From positions 912,692 through 976,691 of the forward strand of contig CH003407.1 in assembly GCA_000149265.1 (NCBI GenBank): a stretch of DNA of 64,000 nucleotides. Reading direction: 5' to 3'. Source of the stretch: Ciona savignyi (Eukaryota; Chordata; Ascidiacea; Phlebobranchia; Cionidae). The position numbers were made by a program, and so were the translations under genes. The notes under the pieces are model-generated. The model saw only the letters and a program-made list of their open reading frames with translations, had not been told where the DNA came from and ran no database searches. This document shows, in pieces, positions 50,445 through 61,644 of the stretch; within the stretch, counting starts at the first letter, position 1; each line of letters begins with the position of its first letter.

Positions 50445-50815
50445 TAATCCGTCACGTAATATACATGTGGGATTGGTTACTAGTTCCTTATATCGTTACT
50501 TAATATGGTGTGTGGTTTATTAACGGTCTCTTATTCCTTTACTTTTTCTATACGTGGAGTCGGTTACCGGCTCCCTAATCTATAACTAATTCTGCACGTG
50601 AAATTAATTAACCGGTACCGGTTTAATCTTTTCGTCTTATTCTACATACCGGTACCCCATTCAGAGACTTATTCTACATGTGAGATTTGTTACCTGTGTC
50701 CTATTTCGTCAATAATACGACATAAAAATTGGTTACCGGTACCTTATTCAGCGATTATAATATATGTGGAGTTTGTTATCGGTTTCCTATAACACGTCAC
50801 TAATTCTACATTTTG
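50445..50815 (+). repeat. 43-44 bp degenerate tandem array, eight copies
   Basis: The unit resembles TTATTCTACATGTGGAGTTGG followed by TTACCGGTTCC. The TACCGG-equivalent positions are 50478, 50521, 50565, 50609, 50647, 50691, 50734 and 50777: six steps of 43-44 and one of 38. The fourth copy contains AACCGGTACCGGTT. Confidence 0.8.
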
Positions 50816-52507
50816 ATAACGCCAATTCCACCCCTTCTACTTCATCAAAATTGTTTTCTTAGTTTTTGTAACTAGTGTTTTGCTTAAATTGGGTGGAATC
50901 ACTTGACCGGTACACTCGCCAAACTGTTTACATATTTCTTATCAGTCGACAAGCCATGCTTCGTCGCCCATAACTCAAGATTAGTTAAACCGATTTAGTT
51001 AAATTAGACATTTTTAGACTAGTGTAGTGAAGAGCTTTTAAATAAAGTTAGTAATGTATGTCTTTAGCCCTTTCTTTTTTTGTACAATAATGATTTTGTA
51101 GATTTTTATTTTCATTTTTTCGTATCAATGGAAACCTTGTCTCTAACGAGCAACCTTTCCAGTTCAGGATATTTGAAGCAAGTGATTTTGTTTTGATTGA
51201 ATCGTTTCCAAAATTCCACCGACGCGTTTTGCCTCACAATTTGGGATTTTAAAGAACTAGAATTAGAGGCCATACGTCACAGCGGGCATGGTTTCAATTG
51301 CTAATTCTAGCTCGTGTTTGAAGCGAACAGTGGGGTTTGTGACGTCAGAAAGGCGAAACGGTTGAGTGAACCTAACAACAGATGGGTGAGGCTATGGTTC
51401 TTACGAATTTTCGTTAAAACTTGGTTACTATTTGACCCGAAAAGCAGATGCGATTAAAAACTGGTTTAATTTAGTGATAAGCAATACCAGAAGGGATTAA
51501 AGTTTATTAAAATTATTATTGATGCCATTTAATTAGGCTTTTGTAAAACGTTTTGTCAAAGTATTTTAGATCTTCATTTCGGTTTTAATATTTTAAGGGG
51601 TATATTAGGCCAGGCTTACTAGCTTGAATTGTATTTAAGAAACCAAGCGAGTTTAAAAAAGTAAGGATTTGGAATTTTAAAAATATTTGTCAGATTCATT
51701 TAGGTTTGGATCAGAATTGTTTAATAGTTTTTTTTAAACAAATAAAAATAGGTGGTTAAAGTATTCTTTCTAATAGTTTTGGATTTCGCTATTTTTAGGG
51801 TTCTAATATCGTTTACAAGATATAGAAAGAAAAGTTACATAGTCGTTCAATTCTATGCAAGCATTTCTGAAATCTTTGTATTTTAGTTTTTTTTCAGAGT
51901 CGGTTTCGGTCTACTGCAGTGATTGTTTTAGTGTGACGTCTGAAGACTCAGAATTACAGCATTGTAACCTGTCATTGTTTTACGTAATTAATACAAAAGT
52001 TTAGTTTGGTTTTAAATTATATATTTTCTGTTAGCAAATTCACACGTCACAAAAATGTCATTTTTTAATAGTTTACTCTTTCTAGCAAGTGCTAAAGAGG
52101 GAAAAAACAATAATACTTACTAAACTGACGGTTATAGTTAGTGTTGGCGATAAATTTGTTATATTTTTTCTCCCTTCTGTATAATATTACTTTCTAGACC
52201 TATTTGTTTTCGTAGGTGTAAAGACTAATCTTTAAAGATACTGATGTTTTTTATCGTTATTATTTTAATTGCGCCCAACCTAGGCACATAATCGCTAGCC
52301 CCGTTTTTTTACCCGTGAATTTGTCATTTTACATTTTCCATTTTCAGACGTTCCGACCTAATGATTTATCCTATTTGCTATACTTTTAAGTGTTATAAAA
52401 AGGATTTTATTGTTTTATTTTTTTAAACCATTCTTCAAATCTATGCATTAGGCTCCAAACTTAAGAAATTACTTTCGATTTACTCATTTTCTCTGTCTTA
52501 CCAGCAG

Positions 52508-52651
52508 GTGTAGGAAAAATGGAAGAAAGTGACAACAACCCGACTGCCGCTCTGATGGCGGAGGATGAGGCAGGTTACCTGAGTAGGATTCGAACCCGCG
52601 ACGAAGAGACTATGAGGCGGGAGGTGGCAGATTGGGTCGGAGACATATTAG
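52508..52651 (+). CDS. CH-tail-anchor gene, first coding exon
   Basis: Begins after the acceptor TTACCAGCAG with an 11-base 5' UTR, so at least one untranslated exon lies upstream. ATG at 52519 opens MEESDNNPTAALMAEDEAG. Ends DWVGDIL in phase 1; donor GTTGGT. Confidence 0.85.
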
Positions 52652-55600
52652 GTTGGTCATGTCGGCTGAAAACTTATTTTTATTCTTTATGTGTGACAAA
52701 GACGATCAATATAACAGGACAGATTTTCTTGTGCCGACAGTTGAGTTGTCTTAACTGTTCGGTATTTTTGTTACAACTAAAGTTTTTGGTTCATTTTGGC
52801 CCAATTAACAGATGTAGAAAGCGCTGTGTTAAGCTTGAACTGGTAGAAACAACCTTTCAATCGTAGCTGAGGTCTAGTAGCCCGACGCTGTACACAAGAT
52901 ATTCTGGTATCGACCAGGATGATAATACCTCGATTTCCGACTCCAAGGGATAAATTCCACCATACCACCATGCCCAATGCCTCTTTTTATTTTACCTGTA
53001 TCTTATATTCGTTTGATTGTGTGTTAAAGAGCATCCTGTCTTTCCCAGGCGAGCAGCTCGATCCTTCCAACATATTTACCGACCTGAAAAGTGGTGTGCG
53101 ACTGCTCCATGTGGCCAAATCCATTGAAGTGTTACGTCACCACAATCACGAAGATATAACCGACAGACTGAAACATGTAAGTGGTATCTGGTGTAGAGTC
53201 GTGTGGCCGAGTAGTTATGGGTTCGAAACATGGCTCTGTTGAAAAAAAGTTGCTGTCTGGTGTAACAGTTATAGTGCGCCTTACACAATGCATTATCTCT
53301 AGCGAATCAACTTTGGGCATGATATATCGCATGATATGAATAGATAAGTAGTTCTTATCACCCTCTTAAAGAAGTGGTTCTCAAAATCGACACGGCAAAT
53401 ACAATAATATATTAAAATATATTATTATACTTAATATTCAAAAAAAATCAGTTTGAGAAAACGTTGCGTTGCTTTAGATGTCGTTTAAGATCTATTAATA
53501 AACCTTGTTTCTATCACACAAGTATATGAATGAACTAACTATATACCCTCCATGCCCGAACCCAGCGGATTATTAAATTATATTAAATTGAAGGCACGTG
53601 TAAATCATACACAACGCACTGCGGTAACTCCGGTAACCCGACGATGGGAGCGAGGTGATCTTAAGATTACCCATGTGTTAACCTATCTGTTTTTTCCATT
53701 GTATAAATGAATATCCAACATCCTATCACCTGCCAGCTTACTCCGGACGAGATACTGATGGAACGAGGTATGCATAACACAGCACAAGCGGTGGCGAGAC
53801 AACGAACCAATATTTCAAAGTTCATTGACTGGTGCAAAGACATCGGGATTAAAAGCATTACCATATTCGAATCGGAGGATTTGGGTAAGAAATTATAAAT
53901 ATTATATTATACTAGTCTGAGTTTTCGATGATGAGCTCGTTAGTAATACCGTTTTAAATTGCGTGCTGTATATATGAATCGGTCGTGCTGACCATTCTGG
54001 AGGTGCATATTAAAAAGACAACAAGTTATTTTTGGAGTAAAAGGTTGTGTGATCGAATGGTTATCGCGACCGATTCATATACAGTGAGCAATGTAAAGCC
54101 GAACCAGTAATGGTACAATCATCAGCCTGTCATAAGTACAAAGACTAAAGCTGGTACTAAAGAAAAAACCCAAAGGCTTGTTCAAGCACTTGCCCCGTGC
54201 TAATCTTTGTATGTACTGCAGTATACCATCTCGAAAAAGCAAACATCATATCGTAGGATTTTGAGTGACAGCCCTATTTTTAAGAGCTAAGCTTGCATTG
54301 GGGAGATAGGGAAGTACTTAATTAATAGTCCCCGATACCCGTGTTAATGAAGTGTGTATTTAAAAGACGAAACGTTTTTTTACCATTCTACGATACCCGG
54401 CACATCAGCCCCTGTTTTATTTTTAATTAGGCCACATGTCCAAATTTCAACGCCTAAGCAATTGGGCTATACACGTCGTATACTAGGTATACACACAATT
54501 AAACAGCATATGCATGGATATGTGGTGAAGTGATTATGTGTCTTGTACTTTCCCAGCATCGGACAAGAACGATCGACAGGTGCTGAACTGCATTCTCAAC
54601 ATCGCTAAGATCGCAGCAAGGTTTCATATCTTCATTTTCTTGAAATTTACCAGCGTTCATTATCACATTTGTAACTCTATCTAGTGCGAATTGCCCGAAT
54701 GCACAATGTCCACAGTTCAGTTGTCAATATTAAAGTGTGTGAGGGTTTATATAACAGAATTTAGATTTGAACGACTAATTGAATATCACTAGGTTGGAGT
54801 AATGTAAAGTAGCTTGCTATTAAAGTTGGATTACGGTGTGTGTGCATGTATAGTCAGCCACCACATTTGTATTAACATTGGATACCACTGGGTGAAAGTG
54901 AAACTAAATTTCCCTGCTCAGTTTTAGAGTGAAAAAAAATGTTATATCCGTATTATCGTAGGTTTGGAATCGAGCCACCAGAAAGCGTCAAAGAGGAGAT
55001 CAAAAACGAAGAGTAAGTCCTATGCTGCTTGTACGTCGTGTGGACGAATGGTTAACGCGACCCATTATACCAATTACACATATAAAAAACGGTAGACCTA
55101 CACATATAAAAAAAACACATATATAAAAAAAGAAAAAAAGTGACGAACCCACCATGGGAAATGACGCGTAATGTTAGTTAATACTCGTCCTTTCAGGATT
55201 GATAATATAACCAATTAAAATAGTAATTATAGAGTATGATTTCATGCTTATTTAAGTTTCGTTATAAGGAGTATAAAGCAGTTCCCACATTTAAATATGT
55301 CGCAGCAACCCGTATTTATAAAATCGAAGAAGAAACCCTTTTAACACGGTTAAATCGCGCTTAAAATAAATCTAATACATAAAGCACATTTTTGGGGTTG
55401 GGCGTTACGCAGAAGGTGAATCATAGCACGCCCGTGACGCATCACAATGGCGATTATGACGCGGATCATTAGCAATGTAAAATGGGAATGCTTCATGTCA
55501 TAGTTGTTAAACATATAAAACGGTTCCAATTATATTGGTTATGACGAAAGTGGAATTTGCTGAAACTATGGCTATGTCCTATCTTTTTTTACCGACCCAA

Positions 55601-58600
55601 GGTTTGAACCCATGATGGGCTGGTCACTTGGACCGTTTTTTGTGTGTACTATGGTATACGTATCGGTCGCGTTAACCGTTTGGTCACACGGCCGTAATAT
55701 GTCCTTATTTTAATACAGTCCGGCCCGTGAAGGAATTTTGACCGGCCCGCAGAATGTATCTAACCATACCCTGTAATTAAGATATTGAATACTATTGATG
55801 TAATAATCTGGCCCACCAAGAACTTAATTATTTTTATACATCTGGCTTGCCGACTATAAAGAGAAGTTGCCCACCTCTGCCTTAATATTTCGTATACAGG
55901 CTGTAATATATTGAAACTCTGCAATAATGGTATTTTATTATGTGCAAATGCATTCAAATGTAAAAATTGCATAATGTGCAAATCTTTTTAAATTTTGAAT
56001 GAACGACGTAATATTCTTTGGTGAAAATAATTCAATAACGATAATGGAATGAGGCACAGGTCTATTTTCCGAGATGACACGCAGTGTTTTTGAATGCAAA
56101 AAATGTTTGACAAATATCAGAAAAAGTGACCTGTAACTTGACAATTTGATGTATTTATTTTCATTTATGGGCATCGTTAGTTCTTTTTAAAATATAAAGT
56201 TGTCTGTCAGGGGTATTTTGCAGATATTGTAAAAGTTTGTGTATATTTAGTAGAATATGGCAGTATCTTAGTTTCGCCCGTTATTTTATCAAATCCAAAA
56301 ATCGACGTCACAGTGTTTCTTTCAAGGGTCTTATTTGCAGCCTGATTTTCATGTTGCAGTAATTTCTGGTAACACTAATAAAAATATAAAACTTTCACAA
56401 GCGAATTGTGAAAATTTCGATCACTTTTATGTGCAACTTCTCTATTTTTACGGAATAAAATTTGAAAGTTGTTTACCAGCAGCATCGCTCAGCAGAGCAG
56501 TAAACAACACGCGTCCCATGGAGAGTTATCTTCGACGAGCGTTGATAAGATTTACTCTCACTGCCCCCGTTGTTTGCTTATACCCGGGCGAGCTGCTATA
56601 GATAAACAAGCACGACGCGTGGCCCGGCAGCGCCTGCTATCACGCAAACATGCACCAGCACCTTATCTTCATCGTAGGGGTCCCATGGATCCGATACACA
56701 CAACACTTTTTTTCCTTTTCGTACAGTTTTGTATAAAACTCTAAAGTGCGTCCCAGTGTGAGTCATTGTTTATATTTTGCAACTGTGCTGGAAACATATA
56801 GGTATCTTGGGTATTGCAATTTTTGAAAGAGTTTCATATCACCTGGAGACAAAAGCTTATTGTATTCACTGCACCAGCGGAAAAGTACGACATCGATTAT
56901 AAAAATGTACAAGTCAATTTTTGAATCTCTCAGGGCGAAGAAACGAAACTCCCGGAACAGGAAGCTAGGGAAAGCGAAGCTCCTTCCAGACAACGTAAGT
57001 TCTAGACTCATAAAACGTGTGAGGAGTTAAGACCCTGGATACGGGATTAACGTTGCTATAAAGGCGACTGCAGTAGTGCATCCAAATCATTCGGTCTCAG
57101 TGGTTCTTATAGATGCCTTGCTGACTGTTCAAGTTTCTAAAAATAATTTAAACGGAAATCCAATCGTAGAGGTACACCAGATATATATTACTATATTCTA
57201 GCATAACAGTAACACGGAACGGAAATATTAGTCACATTACTTACTCTCTAAAAAAAATTGGTTGTCCGCATAGCTAGTGTCCTAGTGATTGATCATTTTT
57301 TCAGTTAAGAAATTTATATTTTGATATCACTTTCAGGTCAGTTTTGAGGAAGAACACTCTAGCGACACCAGCAAAATGGGAGGAAAATTATCATCCGAAG
57401 TCAAAGAAGTTCTCGGTAAGATGATTTTTTTAAATGTTTTAGAAAAGATATTTAATTTCATTGTTAACATAGCAAGATTCTTACATTATTTTGGATTCTA
57501 TTTTTTATTTTTCTATATTTAAATGTTTGAGTACAAGATTTCGCAATTACAACACTAACTTATTCGCCCGAACGGTTAGCTACTGTGTTAGCGCGTCAAC
57601 CTATCAGACAAAAAGTAATCGCTTGCTGGAAGGTTGTGTCTTATGGCAAAACGCATCGGAATACTGATTTGTACGGTCGTGTGGCCCAATGGTTAACGCA
57701 GCCGATACATATTTCAATTCTATAAAAAATACGGTATTTTCTTATCAATTAAGGCTTAGAAACCTAGCCCCGTAAAATGTATTAAACTAACATTGCGGCA
57801 ATGCATGTTTAACACTGGTTCCTGACTGTGGCATGAGGTAGTTAAATGCCCGTGTTACAGGCTTCCGACCAAGCAATTTTTACTCTGGGGATAAACCTGT
57901 AAAAACTATAAAACACCATTAAAATAACTATGTTTATTTGAAGCATTGGGATAAACATGTAAAGACTATAAGTCAACAATAAAATAAATGTGCTTATTTG
58001 AACCCAGGCAAAATAAAAGGTGAAAAGCACAGAGCCTGGATCGGTGTGAACGAAATCCACACAAGTGAATTCCATGAACAGGTAATTTGAATTGTTGTTT
58101 TCTAATTAATTTTAAGTCTTTAATTTTTCAAGTATTAAATCACAGAAGTATATTTAAATAATATTCGTATTAATTTACTTAATAGTTTAAAACATATTGC
58201 TGTGCATTATAGGGCAGAGTTTTTTTTTCAATTTACGCGATTTTACTCCATCATAAAAGTACTTAATACCAAACTGCCAAATTATCTTCTAAATAGACGA
58301 CAGCATTTTGATTAAAATCAATTCGGTAATATTTAGTCTGTACCTGCTGTATCCTGTATCTGTGTGTACCATATACTGCAGTTAAATAAGTCTGTATACC
58401 TGTAATTACCTCTTATCTAAATTATCACCGATTTGAAACCAACCAGTAATTAGGAATTCTTTGTTTGGTCTCTGTATCCCTTTGCGCCAACTTTATCTGA
58501 CCTATTATTCAATAACAATTCTCTACAACTAACAATTACATTATTACATCACAGGACGTTATTGTAATCGAATCGGTCGAAGCAGACTTGTCAAAAAAGG

Positions 58601-60681
58601 AAATTTTAACACACGAGGTAAGATAATACTGTAGTTCTAGTTTCATTTTAAAGTACCATGCTTCGAAAACGAATTCTGAAGTCACGGAAATATACCCAGT
58701 TTGAGGTAATGTCTAAATTAAGCTGATATGTATATGATTAACGCCGAGAAGTTTAAATAACTACAGAAGTTGCAAAACTGTTTATATAGGTTAACTTAAT
58801 ATCGTTAAAACAGCAAATTCTCATAAATGTGTTATGGTTAGGTTTCGATAAAGTTTAAGGCGTTGTATATAGTATATACCAGGCCTGTAATAAAAACAAT
58901 ATTTTTGTAATAAAAACAATATATTTTTTAAAAACAATTCTATTCTTATTTTAAAGTTTTGTTTTAAAGAGGCATTTTATTCGTAAGAATTACATGTATC
59001 TCCCATATTTCTGTATGAATAGAATTTATATTATCCAACGCGAATGGGTTTTAATAGGTAAAATTCTATATTTTAAAATATAGTTATTTGACGTTAAATT
59101 TTACAGTTCAAAATATTGAAAATTACATTTCTATTGTAGGTTGGAGACATGGTCGTCATTGACACGCTTGAATTAACAATGAACGACAACGTCATAGATC
59201 ACAACGTCACAACTGGTGACGACATCGAAGCGAAATCACTGCAGCACAAACAGACATTGAACGGTAAGTTATCATAGCGGTATTGGATGTTAATTACTGC
59301 AGTATATCAACATACATCTGTTTTGTTTATTGTGTTTTAGTGCCAAAAAGAGAGTTTAAACCTACTGTTATGTTGTAAAACTTAGTAGTTAAATAAATAT
59401 TTCCTCGCTTTTTCTTTTAATTTTTACTGATTTTCTATTCATTTTTACAGTTTTGCAATCAATATTTTGGCAGATTTTCATTTAATTTTTAAAGTTTTTC
59501 TTTGAATTTTGAGGTTTTTCTTTTAATTTCACATCAATATTTTTCTCTTAGATATGAACACGTTGTCCAGTGACACCACCAACACAACGAACAGTACCAG
59601 CGAAAACGAGTACTTTACCACTTATGACGTCGCACAAGATGATGACGTCGGCTCGCTCATGTACCACACCGCGTATATGGATGACGAAAGCGATGATGAC
59701 GTACTAGCGTCGAAACCAAGCGAAACGTGGGAAGGAGGATTCATTGTTGGCGAGGTTCTGGATACACCCGCTTCTCCGGAAATCGGAGAGAATTCATCAG
59801 GCTTAAATGGGGATTCCCCTGACCAGGAACCCGCGTCGATGCAACGGAACTCCCCCGAGTCCCCGCATCTGGACCGAAAGTACCGGAAGATGTCGCAAGA
59901 GCTGCACGAGACGCCGATCAAATACTCCAGCAGTGTGTTCAAGGAGGGTGAGATCATGATCGACTATCCTCCGGCATCCTCCACTCCGTCGCATTCCTCC
60001 TCCAGCTCCGGGAGCATCATCCGCTACGACTTCCAGCCTGAAATCCCTCCAAGACTATTCGCCACCGCTCTCGGAAGATCCCCATCTAGCCGTTCTTCTT
60101 CCGCTAGGTCTTCCGTGTCCGTCAAAACGCCAAAACCATCTAATTACGTGACCGGTGACGTCATTTTAAATACGTCGCCTTCTTCGTCAAGATCTTCCAG
60201 ACGAAATTCACTTGACCATCATGAATCCGTCGACGTTGTCATCCCATCGACGTCATCAAATACCCACGTCAAATGTGACGTCACACGATCTACGTCATTG
60301 GGAGAGGATGTGGTCAAGATCATAGACGAGATGGGAAGGTCGCAACGTCGAAGGTTCTCGAAGGAGGAACCGGCAGTTTTGGAAGTTCGGAGCGAGCACG
60401 TAGAAGTGAGGCGGCCGAGTCTCGAATCTATCCACTCTCGTGCGCCGTCTAGCGGTGCCGCGTCTGTCATACTCGACCCAAAACTCCTTCGTCCTGCGTC
60501 GCACGATGCGGACCTCGAATCCGGCGTGTTCGCCGGACTACCGAGCCGACGACCCGGATCCTTTAAACAAATCGTGAGGATGGCGGATGAATATATGATG
60601 CCGATTGTTGTCACCTCGGTGCTTATCTTGATTGGGATTGGCGGAATTGTAGCCATGGCCATCGTCTTCCCATCTACCTGA
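52519..60681 (+). CDS. GAS2-type calponin-homology protein with C-terminal tail anchor
   Basis: Eleven coding exons: 52519-52651, 53049-53176, 53737-53884, 54557-54620, 54962-55012, 56934-56994, 57337-57415, 58008-58081, 58555-58617, 59140-59263 and 59552-60681. All have GT/AG borders and matching phases, giving 684 residues. Residues about 36-165 form one calponin-homology domain closest to GAS2 and GAS2-like proteins (DWVGDILGEQLDPSNIFTDL; TNISKFIDWCKDIGIKS; FGIEPPE). Then come a lysine-rich segment, acidic and serine-rich low-complexity sequence, and a single hydrophobic segment at about 659-681 (PIVVTSVLILIGIGGIVAMA...) three residues before the stop. No GAR domain, second CH domain or KASH-like tail is seen. 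The likely form is a tail-anchored membrane protein with its CH domain in the cytosol, able to bind actin or another cytoskeletal partner; this role is inferred. No orthologue name is given. Confidence 0.9.
53049..53176 (+). CDS. CH domain exon 2
   Basis: Acceptor TTCCCAG and donor CAT/GTAAGT. Reads EQLDPSNIFTDLKSGVRLLH to DITDRLKH, the first half of the CH fold. Confidence 0.92.
53195..53235 (+). mobile_element. tRNA-like SINE remnant
   Basis: GTCGTGTGGCCGAGTAGTTA joined directly to TGGGTTCGAAACATGG, as if the A-box and B-box parts were fused by a deletion. Confidence 0.5.
53550..53731 (+). mobile_element. tRNA/V-core SINE 3' part next to an exon
   Basis: CCCGAACCCAGCGGATTATT, GGTAACCCGACGATGGGAGC and a tail close to ATATCCAACATCCTATC. 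The tail stops a few bases before the acceptor of the CH exon at 53737. Confidence 0.7.
53737..53884 (+). CDS. CH domain exon 3
   Basis: Acceptor CTGCCAG and donor G/GTAAGA. Reads LTPDEILMERGMHN and RQRTNISKFIDWCKDIG, then IFESEDL: the GAS2-type signature (RDN..NF..WCR..G, FE.E.L). A SINE ends directly at its acceptor. Confidence 0.94.
53968..54115. mobile_element. tRNA-like SINE heads in opposite orientation
   Basis: AATCGGTCGTGCTGACCATT on the minus reading near 53976, and GTGTGATCGAATGGTTATCG then CGACCGATTCATATAC on the plus strand near 54046. Confidence 0.55.
54557..54620 (+). CDS. CH domain exon 4
   Basis: Acceptor TTCCCAG. Reads SDKNDRQVLNCILNIAKIAA, the last helix of the CH domain. 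Donor GTTTCA is weak but the phase joins to RFGIEPPE. Confidence 0.9.
54962..55012 (+). CDS. CH domain exon 5
   Basis: Acceptor ATCGTAG and donor GA/GTAAGT. Reads FGIEPPESVKEEIKNE, matching the (R)FG(V/L)EPP.L...E.EIE end of GAS2-type CH domains. Confidence 0.93.
55028..55165 (+). mobile_element. tRNA-like SINE
   Basis: GTCGTGTGGACGAATGGTTA then ACGCGACCCATTATACC, an internal repeat of ACACATATAAAAAA, then GTGACGAACCCACCATGGG. Confidence 0.62.
55588..55696 (-). mobile_element. tRNA-like SINE
   Basis: The minus strand reads CCGTGTGACCAAACGGTTAA then CGCGACCGATACG, ending near GGGTTCAAACCTTGGG. Confidence 0.65.
55711..55765. mobile_element. hAT-like fragment
   Basis: CAGTCCGGCCCGTGAAGGAA ... 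GAATGTATCTAACCATACC is the reverse complement of part of the element at 589-690. Confidence 0.45.
56934..56994 (+). CDS. basic linker exon
   Basis: Acceptor TCTCAG and donor AAC/GTAAGT. Reads AKKRNSRNRKLGKAKLLPDN, strongly basic. Confidence 0.82.
57337..57415 (+). CDS. linker exon
   Basis: Acceptor TTTCAG and donor G/GTAAGA. Reads VSFEEEHSSDTSKMGGKLSS then EVKEVL. Confidence 0.85.
57673..57770 (+). mobile_element. tRNA-like SINE
   Basis: GGTCGTGTGGCCCAATGGTT then AACGCAGCCGATACATATT. Confidence 0.62.
58008..58081 (+). CDS. linker exon
   Basis: Acceptor ACCCAG and donor CAG/GTAATT. Reads KIKGEKHRAWIGVNEIHTSE then FHEQ. Not a recognised domain. Confidence 0.83.
58555..58617 (+). CDS. linker exon
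   Basis: Acceptor TCACAG and donor GAG/GTAAGA. Reads DVIVIESVEADLSKKEILTH E. Exactly 21 codons, so it could be skipped without breaking the frame. Confidence 0.83.
59140..59263 (+). CDS. linker exon
   Basis: Acceptor TTGTAG and donor G/GTAAGT. Reads VGDMVVIDTLELTMNDNVID and onwards, acidic. Confidence 0.85.
59552..60681 (+). CDS. terminal exon: low-complexity stalk and membrane anchor
   Basis: Acceptor TCTTAG. 376 codons, acidic then serine-rich (SSSRSSRRNS and similar), ending with the hydrophobic anchor and TGA at 60679. Contains exact TGACGTCA palindromes at 60156 and 60276. Confidence 0.93.
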
Positions 60682-60855
60682 ACTATGGGCACTAGGTGGC
60701 GTCGTGAGCTCAGATCCAAGAGAAAGATGAGGTGTTGAATCAAAGGTGACGTCATAAACCAGATTTTAACTGGTGACGTCATGACCCTGGATGTGACGTC
60801 AGAAGCCGAGGATGGCGCCAGGAGGGCAGAAATGACGATTCTATTACTTGTTCCT

Positions 60856-60861
60856 AATAAA
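60856..60861 (+). terminator. poly(A) signal of the CH-tail-anchor gene
   Basis: AATAAA about 175 bases after the stop codon, followed by a T-rich stretch. Confidence 0.6.
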
Positions 60862-61025
60862 AAATGCTATTCGTTTGTTCACAGATCGTATATATATATG
60901 TTTAAATAACGCAACTAATAATAAAAAAATCCAAAATATCGCTGCAGTACGAAAAATTATGAACATTCAAAAAGTCAGTATTTTAAGAGGTATAAAGCGT
61001 AGGAGTGTTGTCTACAATAGTGTTT

Positions 61026-61312
61026 AGTGATAGGATAGAATATTCATGTTCATCCCAGGGAATGGGAAAGCAAAGGGGGTTGACACACGGGCAATCTTCA
61101 GATCACCTTGCGCCCACCGTCGGGTTACCAGAGCCATTGCCATGTGTTGTTAACAAATCGCACGTTACTTTAATTAAGTATAACCCATTAATCCGCTGGA
61201 TTTAGGCAATGTCCGCTAAGTGCCTTGCCCAAGGACACAACGGACTAGCTCGCAAGCTGTTTCGTACCTGCAACCCTTCGGGTGAAAGGCGACGCACTAA
61301 CCCACTAGAATA
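61026..61312 (-). mobile_element. tRNA/V-core SINE, near full length
   Basis: On the plus strand: TAGGATAGAATATTCATG, CACACGGGCAATCTTCAGAT, CCCATTAATCCGCTGGATT, AAGTGCCTTGCCCAAGGACA, and CCAACC-type head sequence with GTTTCGTACCTGCAACCC. Confidence 0.78.
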
Positions 61313-61644
61313 ATTTGTTTATTATAATCTTCAATTGACTCCATGGATTTTACAGTCATTGCTTCGATCCACTTTATTAAAATGATTGTCAAAATACACC
61401 ACCAATATTACTCAAAAAACTTGATAACCGACTGTAAGCACAAGGTGTTCAGATTTTTTGTAATACCATATGTATTTGATGGATGGCATCTGATTTAAAT
61501 CCTGCTTGGAAAGATCCATATTTCAGGGTTTCTTTACGGTTATTGGCGGATTACTAAATAACAATGCTTTTTGGGGGGGGGGGTTATCACTGTTATTATC
61601 GGATGACTAACCAACTACGTATTAAAAAAATTATCACCCATACG

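Larger units (their letters stand above)
39292..52507. other. 13-kb spacer upstream of Islet
   Basis: Expected to contain the Islet promoter (near 39.3 kb if the first exon is right), distal regulatory DNA, and the promoter and untranslated first exon of the downstream gene. Apart from the repeats listed separately nothing is recognised. Open frames such as 42358-42804, 44149-44520 and 41769-41969 lack splice signals or similarity. Confidence 0.6.

Noticed and set aside
56335..56744. Open frames in the intron of the CH gene, with a GC-richer patch
   Set aside because: Flanking exons join in phase without it and no domain is visible; could be an alternative promoter but nothing shows it.
59622..60782. 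Minus-strand open frames opposite the last CH-gene exon
   Set aside because: Shadows of the real coding exon, caused by its serine and arginine codon use.
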